From Flavobacterium sp. J372 (GTDB lineage: Bacteria > Bacteroidota > Bacteroidia > Flavobacteriales > Flavobacteriaceae): 64,000 nt of DNA. Under the pieces are notes generated by a model. It ran no database searches and had not been told where the DNA came from. It worked only from the letters and a program-made list of their open reading frames with translations. Location: NCBI RefSeq assembly GCF_024699965.1, contig NZ_JAJOMZ010000004.1, positions 248,001 to 312,000 on the forward strand, in the 5' to 3' direction. This document shows positions 1 to 8,492 of the stretch, piece after piece. Position 1 is the first letter of the stretch. Each line of letters starts with the position of its first letter. The translations under genes and the position numbers were made by a program.

Positions 1-957
1 GACCTGGGCGATGCACATGTTTATAAAGATCCTGCACGCTCAGTGGAATTTCATTGCTATAAGGTAAATGAGAATACTGAATCAATTTGGTATTTTGATA
101 AAATTGATTACTACTACCACATATATGTAGATCCGTATACAGGTAAAATCCTGGGTATTTATAACGAAGAAAAAGATTTTTTCAACATAGTGAAAATGCT
201 GCACTGGAGCCTTTTGCTCACCGATGATATTGGCCAGCCAATTGTTGGTTACGCCACATTGATATTTGTTGTGATGCTTATTACCGGCATTATATTGTGG
301 TGGCCTAAAAACAAAGCATCAAGGAAACAGCGCTTCAGGTTTATATGGAAAGATTCAACAAAATGGCGCCGGAAGAATTATGACATTCACAACATATTCG
401 GTTTTTACATTTCTTTTATAGCCATAATTGTAGCCTTTACAGGTATGGTTTGGGCTTTTACATGGTTTAAGGCAATTGTGTATGTCGCCGGCGCCCAAAG
501 CACAACACCACCCGTAGAAGTTATTAAAAAATCTGAAGCGCCCAAAGGTGATACCGATGTAGCGCTGGAAAAAGCTTATGCATATACGGTAAAAAACTTT
601 AATGATGCGGCAGGCCTAAGCATTGGCAAACCCGCCGACCCTAAAGCAGCTATCGATGTGTATGTACAGCAATATCCGGGGCTGTATTATGTATACCATC
701 ACTTGCAGTTTGACCAGTACTCCGGAAAACTTCTCCATACAGAGCACCACAAAGAGCGGAACTTTGGCGAAAAATTGATTATGGCCAATTATGATGTACA
801 CGTGGGCGCCATACTTGGCATTCCCGGTAAAATAATTGCGTTCATAGCCAGTTTTATCTGCGGTATGCTGCCTGTTACAGGTTTCATTATCTGGTGGGGA
901 AGAAAGAACAAAAAGGAGAAAAAGAATAAATTGAAAAAGGGGCTGTCTCAAAAGTGA
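1..957 (+). CDS. PepSY-associated transmembrane protein (5' end outside window)
   Basis: The frame is open from base 1, so the N-terminus is missing; a GTG at 43 is only an internal codon. The visible part has a PepSY-like stretch ending in GKILGIYNEEKDFF, then hydrophobic segments (VGYATLIFVVMLITGIILWW; FGFYISFIAIIVAFTGMVWA; a last one near the end) and a basic tail. This is the layout of PiuB-type PepSY_TM proteins, inner-membrane proteins often linked to iron-siderophore uptake and reduction. The conserved WW-P/K boundary after the first helix fits the family. The substrate cannot be told from this fragment. The stop codon lies inside the terminator hairpin. Confidence 0.85.
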   Translation, partial: DLGDAHVYKDPARSVEFHCYKVNENTESIWYFDKIDYYYHIYVDPYTGKILGIYNEEKDFFNIVKMLHWSLLLTDDIGQPIVGYATLIFVVMLITGIILWWPKNKASRKQRFRFIWKDSTKWRRKNYDIHNIFGFYISFIAIIVAFTGMVWAFTWFKAIVYVAGAQSTTPPVEVIKKSEAPKGDTDVALEKAYAYTVKNFNDAAGLSIGKPADPKAAIDVYVQQYPGLYYVYHHLQFDQYSGKLLHTEHHKERNFGEKLIMANYDVHVGAILGIPGKIIAFIASFICGMLPVTGFIIWWGRKNKKEKKNKLKKGLSQK

Positions 958-974
958 GGCAGCCCTTACTTTTT
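940..974 (+). terminator. Rho-independent terminator overlapping the stop codon
   Basis: An 11-bp stem (940-950 with 955-965, one U-G pair), a 4-nt loop and the T-rich tail TTACTTTTT. The TGA stop of the PepSY gene at 955-957 begins the 3' arm of the stem. Confidence 0.8.
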
Positions 975-1003
975 AAACATAAGCGCCATGTTCAAGAGAG
1001 GTT

Positions 1004-1813
1004 TTATTGCTTCATGATATTCAGTGTTTCAATCCTGTCGGCAGCGCGCAGTTTTATCATATAATTTCCGTAAGCAAGTCCTGAAATATCAAGGCGCGTA
1101 CCATTGCCGTCTATATCTCGTACTGTTACCTGCTGGCCCTGCATATTAAAGATCGCCCATTCATCAACAGGAGCATTAAATTCCAAATGCAGATAGTTAT
1201 CACCCGGATTGATATATGCCGATGCCAGGGTATTTCCTGAAAGGGTTTCTGCTAACACCCCCTGCACTGCACTTATCTCATCAACATAAACATAGTAGTC
1301 AGTATTAAAAGCTGTTCCCGGTACGGCAGAAAATCTGAGGAAAAGCTGCTGGCCTTCGGGTACTTGCACATTTGCTGTCCTGTGTATGCAATCAGCTGTA
1401 GGTGTATAGTTTGATATATCTATCCTGTCAATTATTGCCCAGGGCCCATTTGCGCTAACACCCGTTTCAAGTGTTATGCGGCCAAAATCGGTATTTGGGA
1501 GCGCATACTGTGGTACCGCAGCATCATAGGCTAAAAGCCTGATATTGTATTGCAGCAGCGCATTGCTCCCGTCACTCACCCCAAGCGGAGCAGACACAGC
1601 TGTTATTGTCTTATTTTGGGAAATACTTTTGTTGACCCGCGCACGTATAGCGCCATTGCCTGAGCAATCTGCCACAGATGTTGTTTCAAAACCACTACCC
1701 GTCCAGCCTACGGCACCATTGGAAAAGTTTTCCTGATAGTCTATTTGTGCATTTGCTATCTGTATAACAACCAGCAAAATATATAATAACTTATTGTTGT
1801 ATAAAGTGTTCAT
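1004..1813 (-). CDS. T9SS-sorted secreted protein
   Basis: 269 residues. The N-terminal signal peptide (LLYILLVVIQIANAQ) is followed by a region of about 165 residues resembling a jelly-roll/CUB-like carbohydrate-binding fold (FSNGAVGWTGSGFE; VDEIS near 182). The last 75 residues look like a type A T9SS sorting domain (WAIFNMQGQQV, ISGLAYGNYMIKL, short basic end). It should cross the outer membrane through T9SS and be released or anchored at the surface. It converges with the PepSY gene and diverges from the GAPDH gene. No catalytic motif was recognised, so adhesion or binding is a guess. Confidence 0.75.
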   Translation of the reverse strand: MNTLYNNKLLYILLVVIQIANAQIDYQENFSNGAVGWTGSGFETTSVADCSGNGAIRARVNKSISQNKTITAVSAPLGVSDGSNALLQYNIRLLAYDAAVPQYALPNTDFGRITLETGVSANGPWAIIDRIDISNYTPTADCIHRTANVQVPEGQQLFLRFSAVPGTAFNTDYYVYVDEISAVQGVLAETLSGNTLASAYINPGDNYLHLEFNAPVDEWAIFNMQGQQVTVRDIDGNGTRLDISGLAYGNYMIKLRAADRIETLNIMKQ

Positions 1814-1837
1814 AGCTAAAGTTTTTATATTATAAAA

Positions 1838-1898
1838 TTATCATTCAAATGCTAAAATTTCTGCCAAAATTTCTGCCTTAACTTAAGATTATCATTCA
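1838..1898. repeat. Direct repeats in divergent promoter region
   Basis: AAAATTTCTGCC occurs twice in perfect tandem (1854-1865 and 1866-1877). It is framed by two copies of TTATCATTCA at 1838-1847 and 1889-1898, 51 bases apart. The block lies between the divergent T9SS protein and GAPDH genes, where an operator could be; no known factor is assigned. Confidence 0.6.
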
Positions 1899-1987
1899 GG
1901 TGAAAAGCTTTTATGTCTGATTTGTATACTTTTCGCAAATCGTTGCATGTTGTAGCCTTTTTATTTTACGAAAACGTTTGAAATCTA

Positions 1988-1995
1988 TACTTTTG
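1988..1995 (+). promoter_or_regulatory. -7 promoter element for GAPDH gene
   Basis: TACTTTTG matches the Bacteroidota -7 consensus TAnnTTTG exactly and lies 26 nt before the ATG. No good -33 TTG at the usual spacing was found. Confidence 0.6.
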
Positions 1996-2021
1996 CAGCA
2001 GTCAAACAACAACTACACTTC

Positions 2022-3470
2022 ATGAACAACAACGTTTTATACGAAAAAGAGCTGTCTTTCCAGGCCGACAGGCGCCGCGCGGCAGTTGAGTTTATCAAGA
2101 TCGTAAGCGATCTATGGTATGAAAAATCTATCGAAATGGTACTCTTCCGTAACCAGCTGATAGACCGCAATGTTAGTGACATTATGAACCTGCATGAATA
2201 TGCCGGCGAATTTGTACAGAAGCCTATCAATGTTTTTGACTCCGTTGAGATTGCGAGGGCAATTGAAAGCCTTGACTTACCGCCTTCACGTATAGATATT
2301 GGCCGCCTTACTTATGAGTATCACCTTGAAGATGACAAGTATAACGATGCTAAAGCATTTGTAATTGATAAGCTTAAAGGCGCAAAAGCAAGCAAAAACA
2401 TACAGCCTAAAGATGTTGTGCTTTATGGTTTTGGGCGTATAGGAAGGCTTCTTGCCCGCGAAATGATGAGCAAGATAGGCAAAGGCACACAGCTGCGCCT
2501 AAGAGCTATTGTAGTTCGTGATAAGAGTGATGCCACATTACTTGAAAAACGTGCTTCACTTCTGCGTTATGACTCTATACATGGTGATTTCCAGGGCAGC
2601 GTTGTTGCCGACCCGGAGAATAATGCGCTTATTGTAAATGGCACTACGGTACATATAATCACTGCCAGTCAGCCTGAAGATATTGACTATACAAAATATG
2701 GTATTGAAAATGCCCTGCTTATAGATAATACAGGCGCTTTCACAACTGAAGAAGCACTGAAACGCCACCTTACTTCTAAAGGTGTGGAGAAGGTGCTGCT
2801 TACTGCTCCCGGTAAAGGTGTGCCGAATATTGTTTACGGTGTTAACCACGAAGAACACAATCCTGAGAAAGTAGACATTTACTCGGCTGCTTCTTGTACA
2901 ACCAATGCTATCACGCCTATTCTTAAAGCGGTTGAAGATACACTTGGTGTTGTAAAAGGCCACCTTGAAACGATTCATGCATATACAAACGACCAGAACC
3001 TGGTTGATAATATGCATAAAAAATACCGCCGCGGGCGTGCTGCAGGCCTTAACATGGTTATTACTGAAACCGGTGCCGGCAGTGCAGTAGCAAAAGCTTT
3101 ACCGTCACTTGCAGGCAAGCTTACCAGCAATGCCATCAGGGTACCGGTACCAAACGGATCTTTGGTGGTGCTTAACCTTGAGGTTGAAAAGCCTACATCT
3201 GTTGAGGAAATCAACGAAATTATGAAGCGTTATGCTCTTGAAGGTGAACTTGTTGAGCAGATTAAGTACTCTATGAACAACGAGCTTGTATCAAGCGATA
3301 TCGTAGGTACGGCACAACCTTCAATTTATGACAGCAACGCTACGATTGTGAGCTCTGACGGAAAGAACATCGTACTATATGTGTGGTATGATAATGAGTA
3401 CGGCTACAGCCACCAGGTAATACGCCTTGCAAAATACATTGCAAAAGTAAGGCGCTTTACTTACTACTAG
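2022..3470 (+). CDS. gap: Glyceraldehyde-3-phosphate dehydrogenase, long form
   Basis: 482 residues, against about 335 for ordinary GAPDH. Residues 1 to about 130 are an extension without GAPDH motifs, rich in charged helices. The NAD(P)-binding Rossmann motif GFGRIGR is at 136-142, the catalytic SCTTNA at 291-296 (Cys292), and WYDNEYGYSHQ is near the C-terminus. It oxidises glyceraldehyde-3-phosphate to 1,3-bisphosphoglycerate in the cytoplasm, or runs in reverse. Flavobacteria commonly have a second, ordinary-length GAPDH, and the long form may be the gluconeogenic or anabolic one; that is inference. Single gene with its own promoter and terminator. Confidence 0.93.
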   Translation: MNNNVLYEKELSFQADRRRAAVEFIKIVSDLWYEKSIEMVLFRNQLIDRNVSDIMNLHEYAGEFVQKPINVFDSVEIARAIESLDLPPSRIDIGRLTYEYHLEDDKYNDAKAFVIDKLKGAKASKNIQPKDVVLYGFGRIGRLLAREMMSKIGKGTQLRLRAIVVRDKSDATLLEKRASLLRYDSIHGDFQGSVVADPENNALIVNGTTVHIITASQPEDIDYTKYGIENALLIDNTGAFTTEEALKRHLTSKGVEKVLLTAPGKGVPNIVYGVNHEEHNPEKVDIYSAASCTTNAITPILKAVEDTLGVVKGHLETIHAYTNDQNLVDNMHKKYRRGRAAGLNMVITETGAGSAVAKALPSLAGKLTSNAIRVPVPNGSLVVLNLEVEKPTSVEEINEIMKRYALEGELVEQIKYSMNNELVSSDIVGTAQPSIYDSNATIVSSDGKNIVLYVWYDNEYGYSHQVIRLAKYIAKVRRFTYY

Positions 3471-3502
3471 GAGAACCTAACTAACCCAATTTTTATGTGA
3501 AG

Positions 3503-3533
3503 AATCCGCTACCTGAAAAGGTGCGGATTTTTT
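3503..3533 (+). terminator. Terminator of GAPDH gene
   Basis: AATCCGC and ACCT pair with AGGT and GCGGATT around a GAAA loop, with one bulged T, followed by TTTTT. Confidence 0.85.
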
Positions 3534-3610
3534 GAATTTAAAGGAACAAGGATTGAACAGATTTGACTGATTGCCACAGATTTCATTTAAGCTGTCAAGT
3601 GTACTGCCAG

Positions 3611-3678
3611 GCTTGGACAGGCTCAGCATGACTGACTCAGATAGCAGAGGAAAGCCGTCATTCTGAGCTTGTCTAGGG
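3611..3678. repeat. REP-like inverted repeat (degenerate)
   Basis: GCTTGGACAGGCTCAGCATG (3611-3630) faces an inverted, diverged copy, GTCATTCTGAGCTTGTC (3657-3673). It belongs to the same family as the elements at 54731-54756 and 56495-56556 (core CTTCGACAGGCTCAGCGTGAC). It fills the gap between the GAPDH gene and rluF. Confidence 0.7.
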
Positions 3679-3719
3679 CGCATTATGAGGAAGCTAAATT
3701 TGTGGCTTATGCCTTATGA

Positions 3720-4466
3720 CTATTTTCTTGTTCGGGGCAAACTCGCCTCCTCAGTTTTGCTTGACGGCTCAATCAGCTGATTAAGCTGCTTTATCTCTGC
3801 AGGTGTGAGTTCGCGGTAACGCCCTTTTGGCACATCAAGCGATATATTGATGATACGGATACGTTTCAGTGCAGTTACTTCGTAGCCAAGATATTCACAC
3901 ATACGGCGTATCTGGCGGTTTAAGCCTTGTGTTAGGATTATCCTGAAAACATATTTGCTCACCTGCTCTACCTCACACTCACGAGTAATAGTGTCAAGAA
4001 TCGGTACACCTTTACTCATCCGCTGTATAAACCGGTCGGTAATAGGCTTATTAACCGTAACAATATATTCTTTCTCATGATTGTTGCGCGCGCGAAGTAT
4101 CTTGTTTACTATGTCGCCGTCATTCGTCATGAAAATAAGGCCTTCACTGGCTTTATCAAGGCGTCCTACAGGGAATATGCGCGTGGGGTAATTAATGTAA
4201 TCAACGATGTTATTACGCACATCGGGATTTGTAGTGCATTCAATACCTACAGGTTTATTAAATGCCAGGTAAATCAGCTTATTGGCTTTGGCGCCGATCA
4301 ATTCACCATCAACACGCACTATATCATCAGGGGCAACTTTTGTACCCATTTCAGGCACCTTGCCATTAAGGGTAACACGGCCTTCTTCAATCAGCCTGTC
4401 AGCCTCACGGCGGGAGCAAAATCCGGTTTCAGATATGTATTTATTCAGGCGTTTCAGTTCTTCCAT
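3720..4466 (-). CDS. rluF: 23S rRNA pseudouridine synthase, RluF type
   Basis: 248 residues. An S4 RNA-binding domain (about 6-50, [19 protein letters not shown]) precedes a RsuA/RluB/E/F-type catalytic domain. The active-site motif is [10 protein letters not shown] at 101-110 with catalytic Asp104. [15 protein letters not shown] near 185 is the family's conserved C-terminal motif. It isomerises a uridine in 23S rRNA; RluF modifies U2604 in E. coli. Its start overlaps the end of the upstream hydrolase gene by 26 nt, suggesting coupled translation. RluB/RluE-like specificity cannot be fully excluded. Confidence 0.88.
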   Translation of the reverse strand: MEELKRLNKYISETGFCSRREADRLIEEGRVTLNGKVPEMGTKVAPDDIVRVDGELIGAKANKLIYLAFNKPVGIECTTNPDVRNNIVDYINYPTRIFPVGRLDKASEGLIFMTNDGDIVNKILRARNNHEKEYIVTVNKPITDRFIQRMSKGVPILDTITRECEVEQVSKYVFRIILTQGLNRQIRRMCEYLGYEVTALKRIRIINISLDVPKGRYRELTPAEIKQLNQLIEPSSKTEEASLPRTRK

Positions 4467-5328
4467 CCGGCAAAGTTACAGCTTTTGCATCAAAAAGAAA
4501 TGCTATGATCTGCTTGTACAAAACAGCATCATGCAGGCTGTGCCCCAGCCCATTTGTTGTAATAAATTCTGCGGACGGCCATGCCTCTGCAATCTTTTCA
4601 GCTTCGGCATAAGCAACAATCTCATCATCACAGTCGTGAACCAGTAAACCTTCAGTTTTCAGTTCTTTTGCAAAAAGCCCGCAGCTAAATTCTTCAGTGT
4701 TAATTTTAAACTGCGTTTTGAAATGAGTGTCCATAAGCAGCCGTACCCTTTCATTTAACCCCAGCATAGTGCGGTAATTGAGCAGGATGGTGTCAAGGTC
4801 ACACGGCGCACCGAGTATCACCATCTTTTTTATGCTGTTGTATGGGTGGCGTGATTGATAATAAAGTGATGTAGCGCCGCCGAGTGAATGCCCCACAAGG
4901 TATTGCGGTGTGTACCGGCGTACTACGATATCTACGAAATCAGCATAGCCCGGAATATTGAATGATGTACCTGACGAAAGCCCGTGTGCAGGGGCGTCAA
5001 GCGCCATTACCGTACAGCCTGTGGGTCGAAGATAGTCCAGCATCTGTTCCCAGCGTGAGGCGTTGCTCTCCCATCCATGAACAAGTAATACTGTTGTTGC
5101 GTTACCCTTCCATCTATATAGTGTAATATGTGCATCACCGTCATAAATTACTTCGGCTTCTGCCTGCTGCAATACTTCCGGCAGCGCATCCTTTAAGAGC
5201 CTGCCATCCCTTGGTTCACTAAAGAACTTATATGCCATTTTTGTAGCTCTTTCAGGGCTTATGTAACCCAATAGGTTTATATAAGCGCCAAGGCTGCGTT
5301 TTATTAGGGTGGAAAGGAATTTGGGCAT
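4441..5328 (-). CDS. Alpha/beta hydrolase
   Basis: 295 residues from the ATG at 5328. An upstream in-frame start at 5412 would overlap the preceding gene and its terminator, so it was rejected. Fold landmarks: the [13 protein letters not shown] oxyanion-hole region, the nucleophile elbow GHSLGG, an acid region (VHDCDDEIV) and the catalytic His in TNGLGHSLH. Probably a cytoplasmic esterase or lipase-like enzyme; substrate unknown. The start codon follows the T-tract of the upstream gene's terminator by a few bases, so expression depends on read-through or a promoter within that gene. Its 3' end overlaps rluF. Confidence 0.8.
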   Translation of the reverse strand: MPKFLSTLIKRSLGAYINLLGYISPERATKMAYKFFSEPRDGRLLKDALPEVLQQAEAEVIYDGDAHITLYRWKGNATTVLLVHGWESNASRWEQMLDYLRPTGCTVMALDAPAHGLSSGTSFNIPGYADFVDIVVRRYTPQYLVGHSLGGATSLYYQSRHPYNSIKKMVILGAPCDLDTILLNYRTMLGLNERVRLLMDTHFKTQFKINTEEFSCGLFAKELKTEGLLVHDCDDEIVAYAEAEKIAEAWPSAEFITTNGLGHSLHDAVLYKQIIAFLFDAKAVTLPDGRTETPE

Positions 5329-5332
5329 GTAT

Positions 5333-5356
5333 AAAAAAATCCCGCCGAAGCGGGAT
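5333..5356 (-). terminator. Terminator after coiled-coil protein gene
   Basis: ATCCCGC and GCGGGAT pair around a four-base loop, with a seven-T run on the minus strand. It lies between two same-strand genes and ends directly before the hydrolase ATG. Confidence 0.8.
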
Positions 5357-5362
5357 AGTGCA

Positions 5363-6142
5363 TTATATGTTAGCGAACATCTGTTCCATTTTCTCTCTTT
5401 CTTCTTCAGCAAGCGAGCTGTCTACAAGAATCCTTCCGCTATGCTCATCAGTAATGATCTTTTTGCGTGAAGCAATTTCCATTTGTGTTTGAGGCGGGAT
5501 GGTGAAGAACGATCCTGCTGAAGCTCCCCTTTCAATAGAAACTACCGCAAGGCCGTTACGCACGCTGCCACGGATGCGCTTGTAAGCCGCAATAAGCCTG
5601 TCTTCTATCTGCGAAGCGAACTCTTCAGATTTAGCTATAAGGAACTGCTCTTCTTTCTGAGTTTCAGCCATAATAGCATCCAGCTCAGATTTTTTGTGGC
5701 CAAGATGGGTTGACTTAGCCTCAAGTTTTTCTTCGCTTTGCGCGATAACTTCTTTCTTATGCTCAATAGAAGCTTTCATCTCTTTGATGTGCTTTTCTGC
5801 AAGCTGTATCTCAAGTTCCTGGAATTCAATTTCTTTGCTTAGTGAGTTGAATTCCCGGTTATTGCGAACATTTTTCTGTTGCTCAGTATACTTTTTAATA
5901 GCGGCCTGGTGCTCTTCAATAGCGCTCTTTTTGTCGCGTATCTGGTCATTGATGGTCTCAAGGTCAGCCTTCAGCTTTTCAAGCCTTGTGGTAAGCCCGG
6001 CAACTTCATCTTCAAGATCCTCCACTTCAAGCGGCAGTTCGCCCCTTACATTGCGTATTTCGTCAATCCTTGTATCGATTAACTGTAAATCATAAAGTGC
6101 CCTTAGCTTCTCTTCCACACTTAATTCCTTGGTATTCGCCAT
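5363..6142 (-). CDS. Coiled-coil protein of the C4 zinc-ribbon family, cysteine-free
   Basis: 259 residues. Residues 15 to about 180 form a long charged coiled coil. The C-terminal part (FFTIPPQTQMEIASRKKI, then DEHSGRILVD) aligns with the C4 zinc-ribbon family often encoded next to Nif3-like proteins. That family has two Cys-x-x-Cys pairs here; this protein has no cysteine at all, so it cannot bind zinc in the usual way although the fold signature remains. The upstream nif3-like gene ends 3 nt before this start, so they form one operon. The family's function is poorly known; nucleic-acid association has been suggested. Confidence 0.8.
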   Translation of the reverse strand: MANTKELSVEEKLRALYDLQLIDTRIDEIRNVRGELPLEVEDLEDEVAGLTTRLEKLKADLETINDQIRDKKSAIEEHQAAIKKYTEQQKNVRNNREFNSLSKEIEFQELEIQLAEKHIKEMKASIEHKKEVIAQSEEKLEAKSTHLGHKKSELDAIMAETQKEEQFLIAKSEEFASQIEDRLIAAYKRIRGSVRNGLAVVSIERGASAGSFFTIPPQTQMEIASRKKIITDEHSGRILVDSSLAEEEREKMEQMFANI

Positions 6143-6145
6143 AAT

Positions 6146-7240
6146 TTAAAAGTACTTAACTGGATTTGTATTTTCTTCCGATAAAATGATTGCAAAATTA
6201 GGCATTTTTTTCGTAAGATAATCAACTATATAATTTTTTGTATAACGTTCTGATTCATAATGCCCTATATCCGCCAGAAGCAACTTTCCCTCCGCTTCAT
6301 AAAAATTATGATATTTCAGGTCGGCAGTGAGATAAGCATCTGCGCCTGATGCAATTGCATTTTTTATTGCAAAAGCGCCCGAACCGCCAAGCACGGCCAC
6401 TTTTTTAATTTTTTTGCCGGTAAAAGCCGTGTGCCTTATGCCGCCTGTTTGCATTTTGTCCCTTACAAGGCCAAGAAATTGCATCTCATCCATAGGCACT
6501 TCAAACTCACCTGTCATACCCAGGCCAATATTTTGATGACTGTTTTTCAGGCCGTATAACTCATAGGCAACTTCCTCATAAATATGGTTTTGAAATAGCG
6601 CTTTCAGGATTTTGCCCTCAAGGTGCTTTTCAAAAGTAACTTCAATTTTAACCTCTTTCGCTTCAACAAATTCACCCACATTACCCATTACAGGGTCACT
6701 GCCGGCATTGCCCTGGTATGTACCTATACCCTGCGAATTAAAGCTGCAATTTTCATAATTTCCAATCTGTCCGGCACCTGCATCAAATAAGGCATTGCGT
6801 AATTTTACAGCATTTTCGGGAATGGTGTAAGTCACCAGTTTTGTAATGAAGTTATCTTTTGGCACTAGGACTTTAGTATTGTTAAGCCCCAGCGCATTAC
6901 ACATTATCTTATTCACACCCTCTTTATGATTATCAAGGGCTGTGTGCACCGCATATATGGCAATGTCGTTCTTAATAGCTTTGATTACAGACCACTCTAC
7001 ATAAGTTTTGCCTGTAATTTTCTTTAGTCCGGAAAACAATATAGGATGAAAACATACTACCATATTACACTTTTTGGCAATAGCCTCATCAATAACAGTT
7101 TCAAGCGCGTCATGGCATACAAGCACCCCTGTTGCTTCAGCTTCTGCGTTGCCAGCAAGCAGCCCAACATTATCAAAATCTTCAGCGTAAGCCAGCGGCG
7201 CCATGGCTTCAAGATGTGAAATTATTTCTTTAATTTTCAT
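6146..7240 (-). CDS. Nif3-like dinuclear metal-centre protein
   Basis: 364 residues from MKIKEIISHLE at 7240; an in-frame ATG at 7273 adds 11 residues the family lacks. NIF3 halves flank a central insertion of about 130 residues (PII/CutA-like, around 130-235). Metal-site landmarks: DNVGLLAG, CHDALETVI, VCFHPILFSGLK and, near the C-terminus, DIGHYESERY. These proteins are toroidal hexamers, often annotated as GTP cyclohydrolase I type 2, but the physiological role is unsettled. Cotranscribed with the coiled-coil gene downstream. Confidence 0.9.
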   Translation of the reverse strand: MKIKEIISHLEAMAPLAYAEDFDNVGLLAGNAEAEATGVLVCHDALETVIDEAIAKKCNMVVCFHPILFSGLKKITGKTYVEWSVIKAIKNDIAIYAVHTALDNHKEGVNKIMCNALGLNNTKVLVPKDNFITKLVTYTIPENAVKLRNALFDAGAGQIGNYENCSFNSQGIGTYQGNAGSDPVMGNVGEFVEAKEVKIEVTFEKHLEGKILKALFQNHIYEEVAYELYGLKNSHQNIGLGMTGEFEVPMDEMQFLGLVRDKMQTGGIRHTAFTGKKIKKVAVLGGSGAFAIKNAIASGADAYLTADLKYHNFYEAEGKLLLADIGHYESERYTKNYIVDYLTKKMPNFAIILSEENTNPVKYF

Positions 7241-7363
7241 AGGGCTAAAATACTGTTTTAAATATTCTCTCAATCTTAAATTTGCAACTCATTGAAAATG
7301 AACACACAAATTAATATTATCGCTACAAATACTAAATTGTTGCATTATTCTTAAATTTTTTTG

Positions 7364-7393
7364 TTGTTTAATTAATTTATTCTTCTGTGTTTG
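7364..7393 (+). promoter_or_regulatory. Promoter of first tandem lipoprotein gene
   Basis: TTG at 7364-7366, a 19-nt spacer, then TGTGTTTG at 7386-7393, one mismatch from TAnnTTTG. The ATG is 34 nt downstream. Confidence 0.55.
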
Positions 7394-7427
7394 CAAAACC
7401 AACAACAATTTTAAACTTATTTACGAA

Positions 7428-7882
7428 ATGAAAAATTCAGGTTACTCCTTTGCGGATTGATGGTTGCAGGTTTTGCATTTACATCATGTAGCGACGATGA
7501 TGGTGATGCTCCTGCACAACAAGCATCAATCACAGGAAAATGGTACTATGCTCAGCAAGGTACAAACTTTATGGGTCAGGATGTAGGATTTACCAACTAT
7601 CCTTTCCATACACAAGGCTGTGAGAAAGACAACATGGTATTAGGTACTGATAACAGCTACAAAGAATATGAGTATGAAACTGCTGCAACAGGTTGTACAG
7701 AAGAAGAGGTTTTATCTTCAACATATACAATGGGTAACAGCAGCATTACTTTCGGAACAGGAGCAAGTGCTGATACATGGGAGATTGAATCAGTAACTGA
7801 AAACACAATGAGAATACGTCAGGCTCAAACTATGGAGGGCCAAACGTACTATGAAGTACAAACTTACACAAGACAACAATAA
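7428..7882 (+). CDS. Lipocalin-like lipoprotein (start region frameshifted)
   Basis: As read, ATG at 7428 leads into a stop after ten codons, and the long frame opens only at an internal ATG at 7460. Adding one A to the A5 run at 7431-7435 gives MKKFRLLLCGLMVAGFAFTSCS, a textbook lipoprotein signal with lipobox FTSC, and a 151-residue protein. The mature part (SITGKWYYAQQG, LGTDNSYKEYEYE, WEIESVTENTMRIRQ) resembles the small beta-barrel lipocalin-like lipoproteins common in Flavobacteriaceae. It is paralogous to the next gene. Ligand unknown; expected at the outer membrane. Confidence 0.75.
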
Positions 7883-7901
7883 TTGTTTGTGTTTTTTGAG
7901 T

Positions 7902-7929
7902 AAAAAGCTGCTTTCGGGCAGCTTTTTTT
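7902..7929 (+). terminator. Terminator of first lipoprotein gene
   Basis: AAAAAGCTGC, loop TTTCGG, GCAGC and a seven-T run. It resembles the terminator at 8434, as if duplicated with the gene. Confidence 0.85.
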
Positions 7930-7951
7930 ATGGCCTGTTCAATAAATATTT

Positions 7952-7959
7952 TAAGTTTG
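7952..7959 (+). promoter_or_regulatory. -7 element of second lipoprotein gene
   Basis: TAAGTTTG, an exact TAnnTTTG, 19 nt before the ATG at 7979. Confidence 0.5.
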
Positions 7960-7978
7960 CAGAAATACTTAAATTGAC

Positions 7979-8416
7979 ATGAAAAAAATAAAATTATATC
8001 TATGTCTGTTATTTGCTGCGGTGCTTGCATCTTGCAGTGACGACAGTACCGAGCGCACAATTGCAGCGCAGCCACCCATTACAGGCAAATGGTATTATTC
8101 GCAACAAGGCCAGTCAATTGCAGGTGAAGATTTTCTGGTAAACTATACATTGCACACCGCCGGCTGTTCAAAAGACAATATTGTCCTCGGAACAGACAAC
8201 AGCTACAGGATTAATGAATATAGCGAAGAAAATTGCCAGGAAATTTCAAACACATCCACCTATTCAGTCAATAATAATTTTATAACATTTGGCACAGGAT
8301 CAAGTGCCAATACGTATGAAATAGAATCGGTTACATCTACTACCCTCAGGCTGCGCCAGGCAGAAGCAGTAAACGGAACTACCGAATATTGGGTTGAAAC
8401 ATTTACAAGAAATTAA
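7979..8416 (+). CDS. Lipocalin-like lipoprotein, paralogue of preceding gene
   Basis: 145 residues. A lipoprotein signal peptide (LCLLFAAVLASC lipobox, then SDDS) precedes a domain that matches its upstream neighbour: ITGKWYYSQQGQ, CSKDNIVLGTDNSY, FGTGSS then YEIESVTSTTLRLRQAE. Cysteines after HTAGC and ENC are kept in both copies and may form a disulfide. Own promoter and terminator, so the pair is independently transcribed. Function unknown; a small extracytoplasmic binding protein is likely. Confidence 0.78.
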   Translation: MKKIKLYLCLLFAAVLASCSDDSTERTIAAQPPITGKWYYSQQGQSIAGEDFLVNYTLHTAGCSKDNIVLGTDNSYRINEYSEENCQEISNTSTYSVNNNFITFGTGSSANTYEIESVTSTTLRLRQAEAVNGTTEYWVETFTRN

Positions 8417-8433
8417 TTTTTTCTTGTTTCAGT

Positions 8434-8458
8434 AAAACTGCTTTCGGGCAGTTTTTTT
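8434..8458 (+). terminator. Terminator of second lipoprotein gene
   Basis: AAAACTGC, loop TTTCGG, GCAGTTTT plus further T. Nearly the same sequence as the terminator at 7902. Confidence 0.85.
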
Positions 8459-8479
8459 ATGGAATTTATTTTTAAAATG

Positions 8480-8487
8480 TACATTTG
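8480..8487 (+). promoter_or_regulatory. -7 element of lpxK, possibly leaderless
   Basis: TACATTTG, an exact TAnnTTTG, ends 5 nt before the ATG at 8493. If used, transcription would start at or very near the start codon. Confidence 0.5.
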
Positions 8488-8492
8488 CTTTT

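Noticed and set aside
2556..3017. Long open frame opposite the GAPDH gene
   Set aside because: A shadow of the GAPDH coding frame without any recognised motif.
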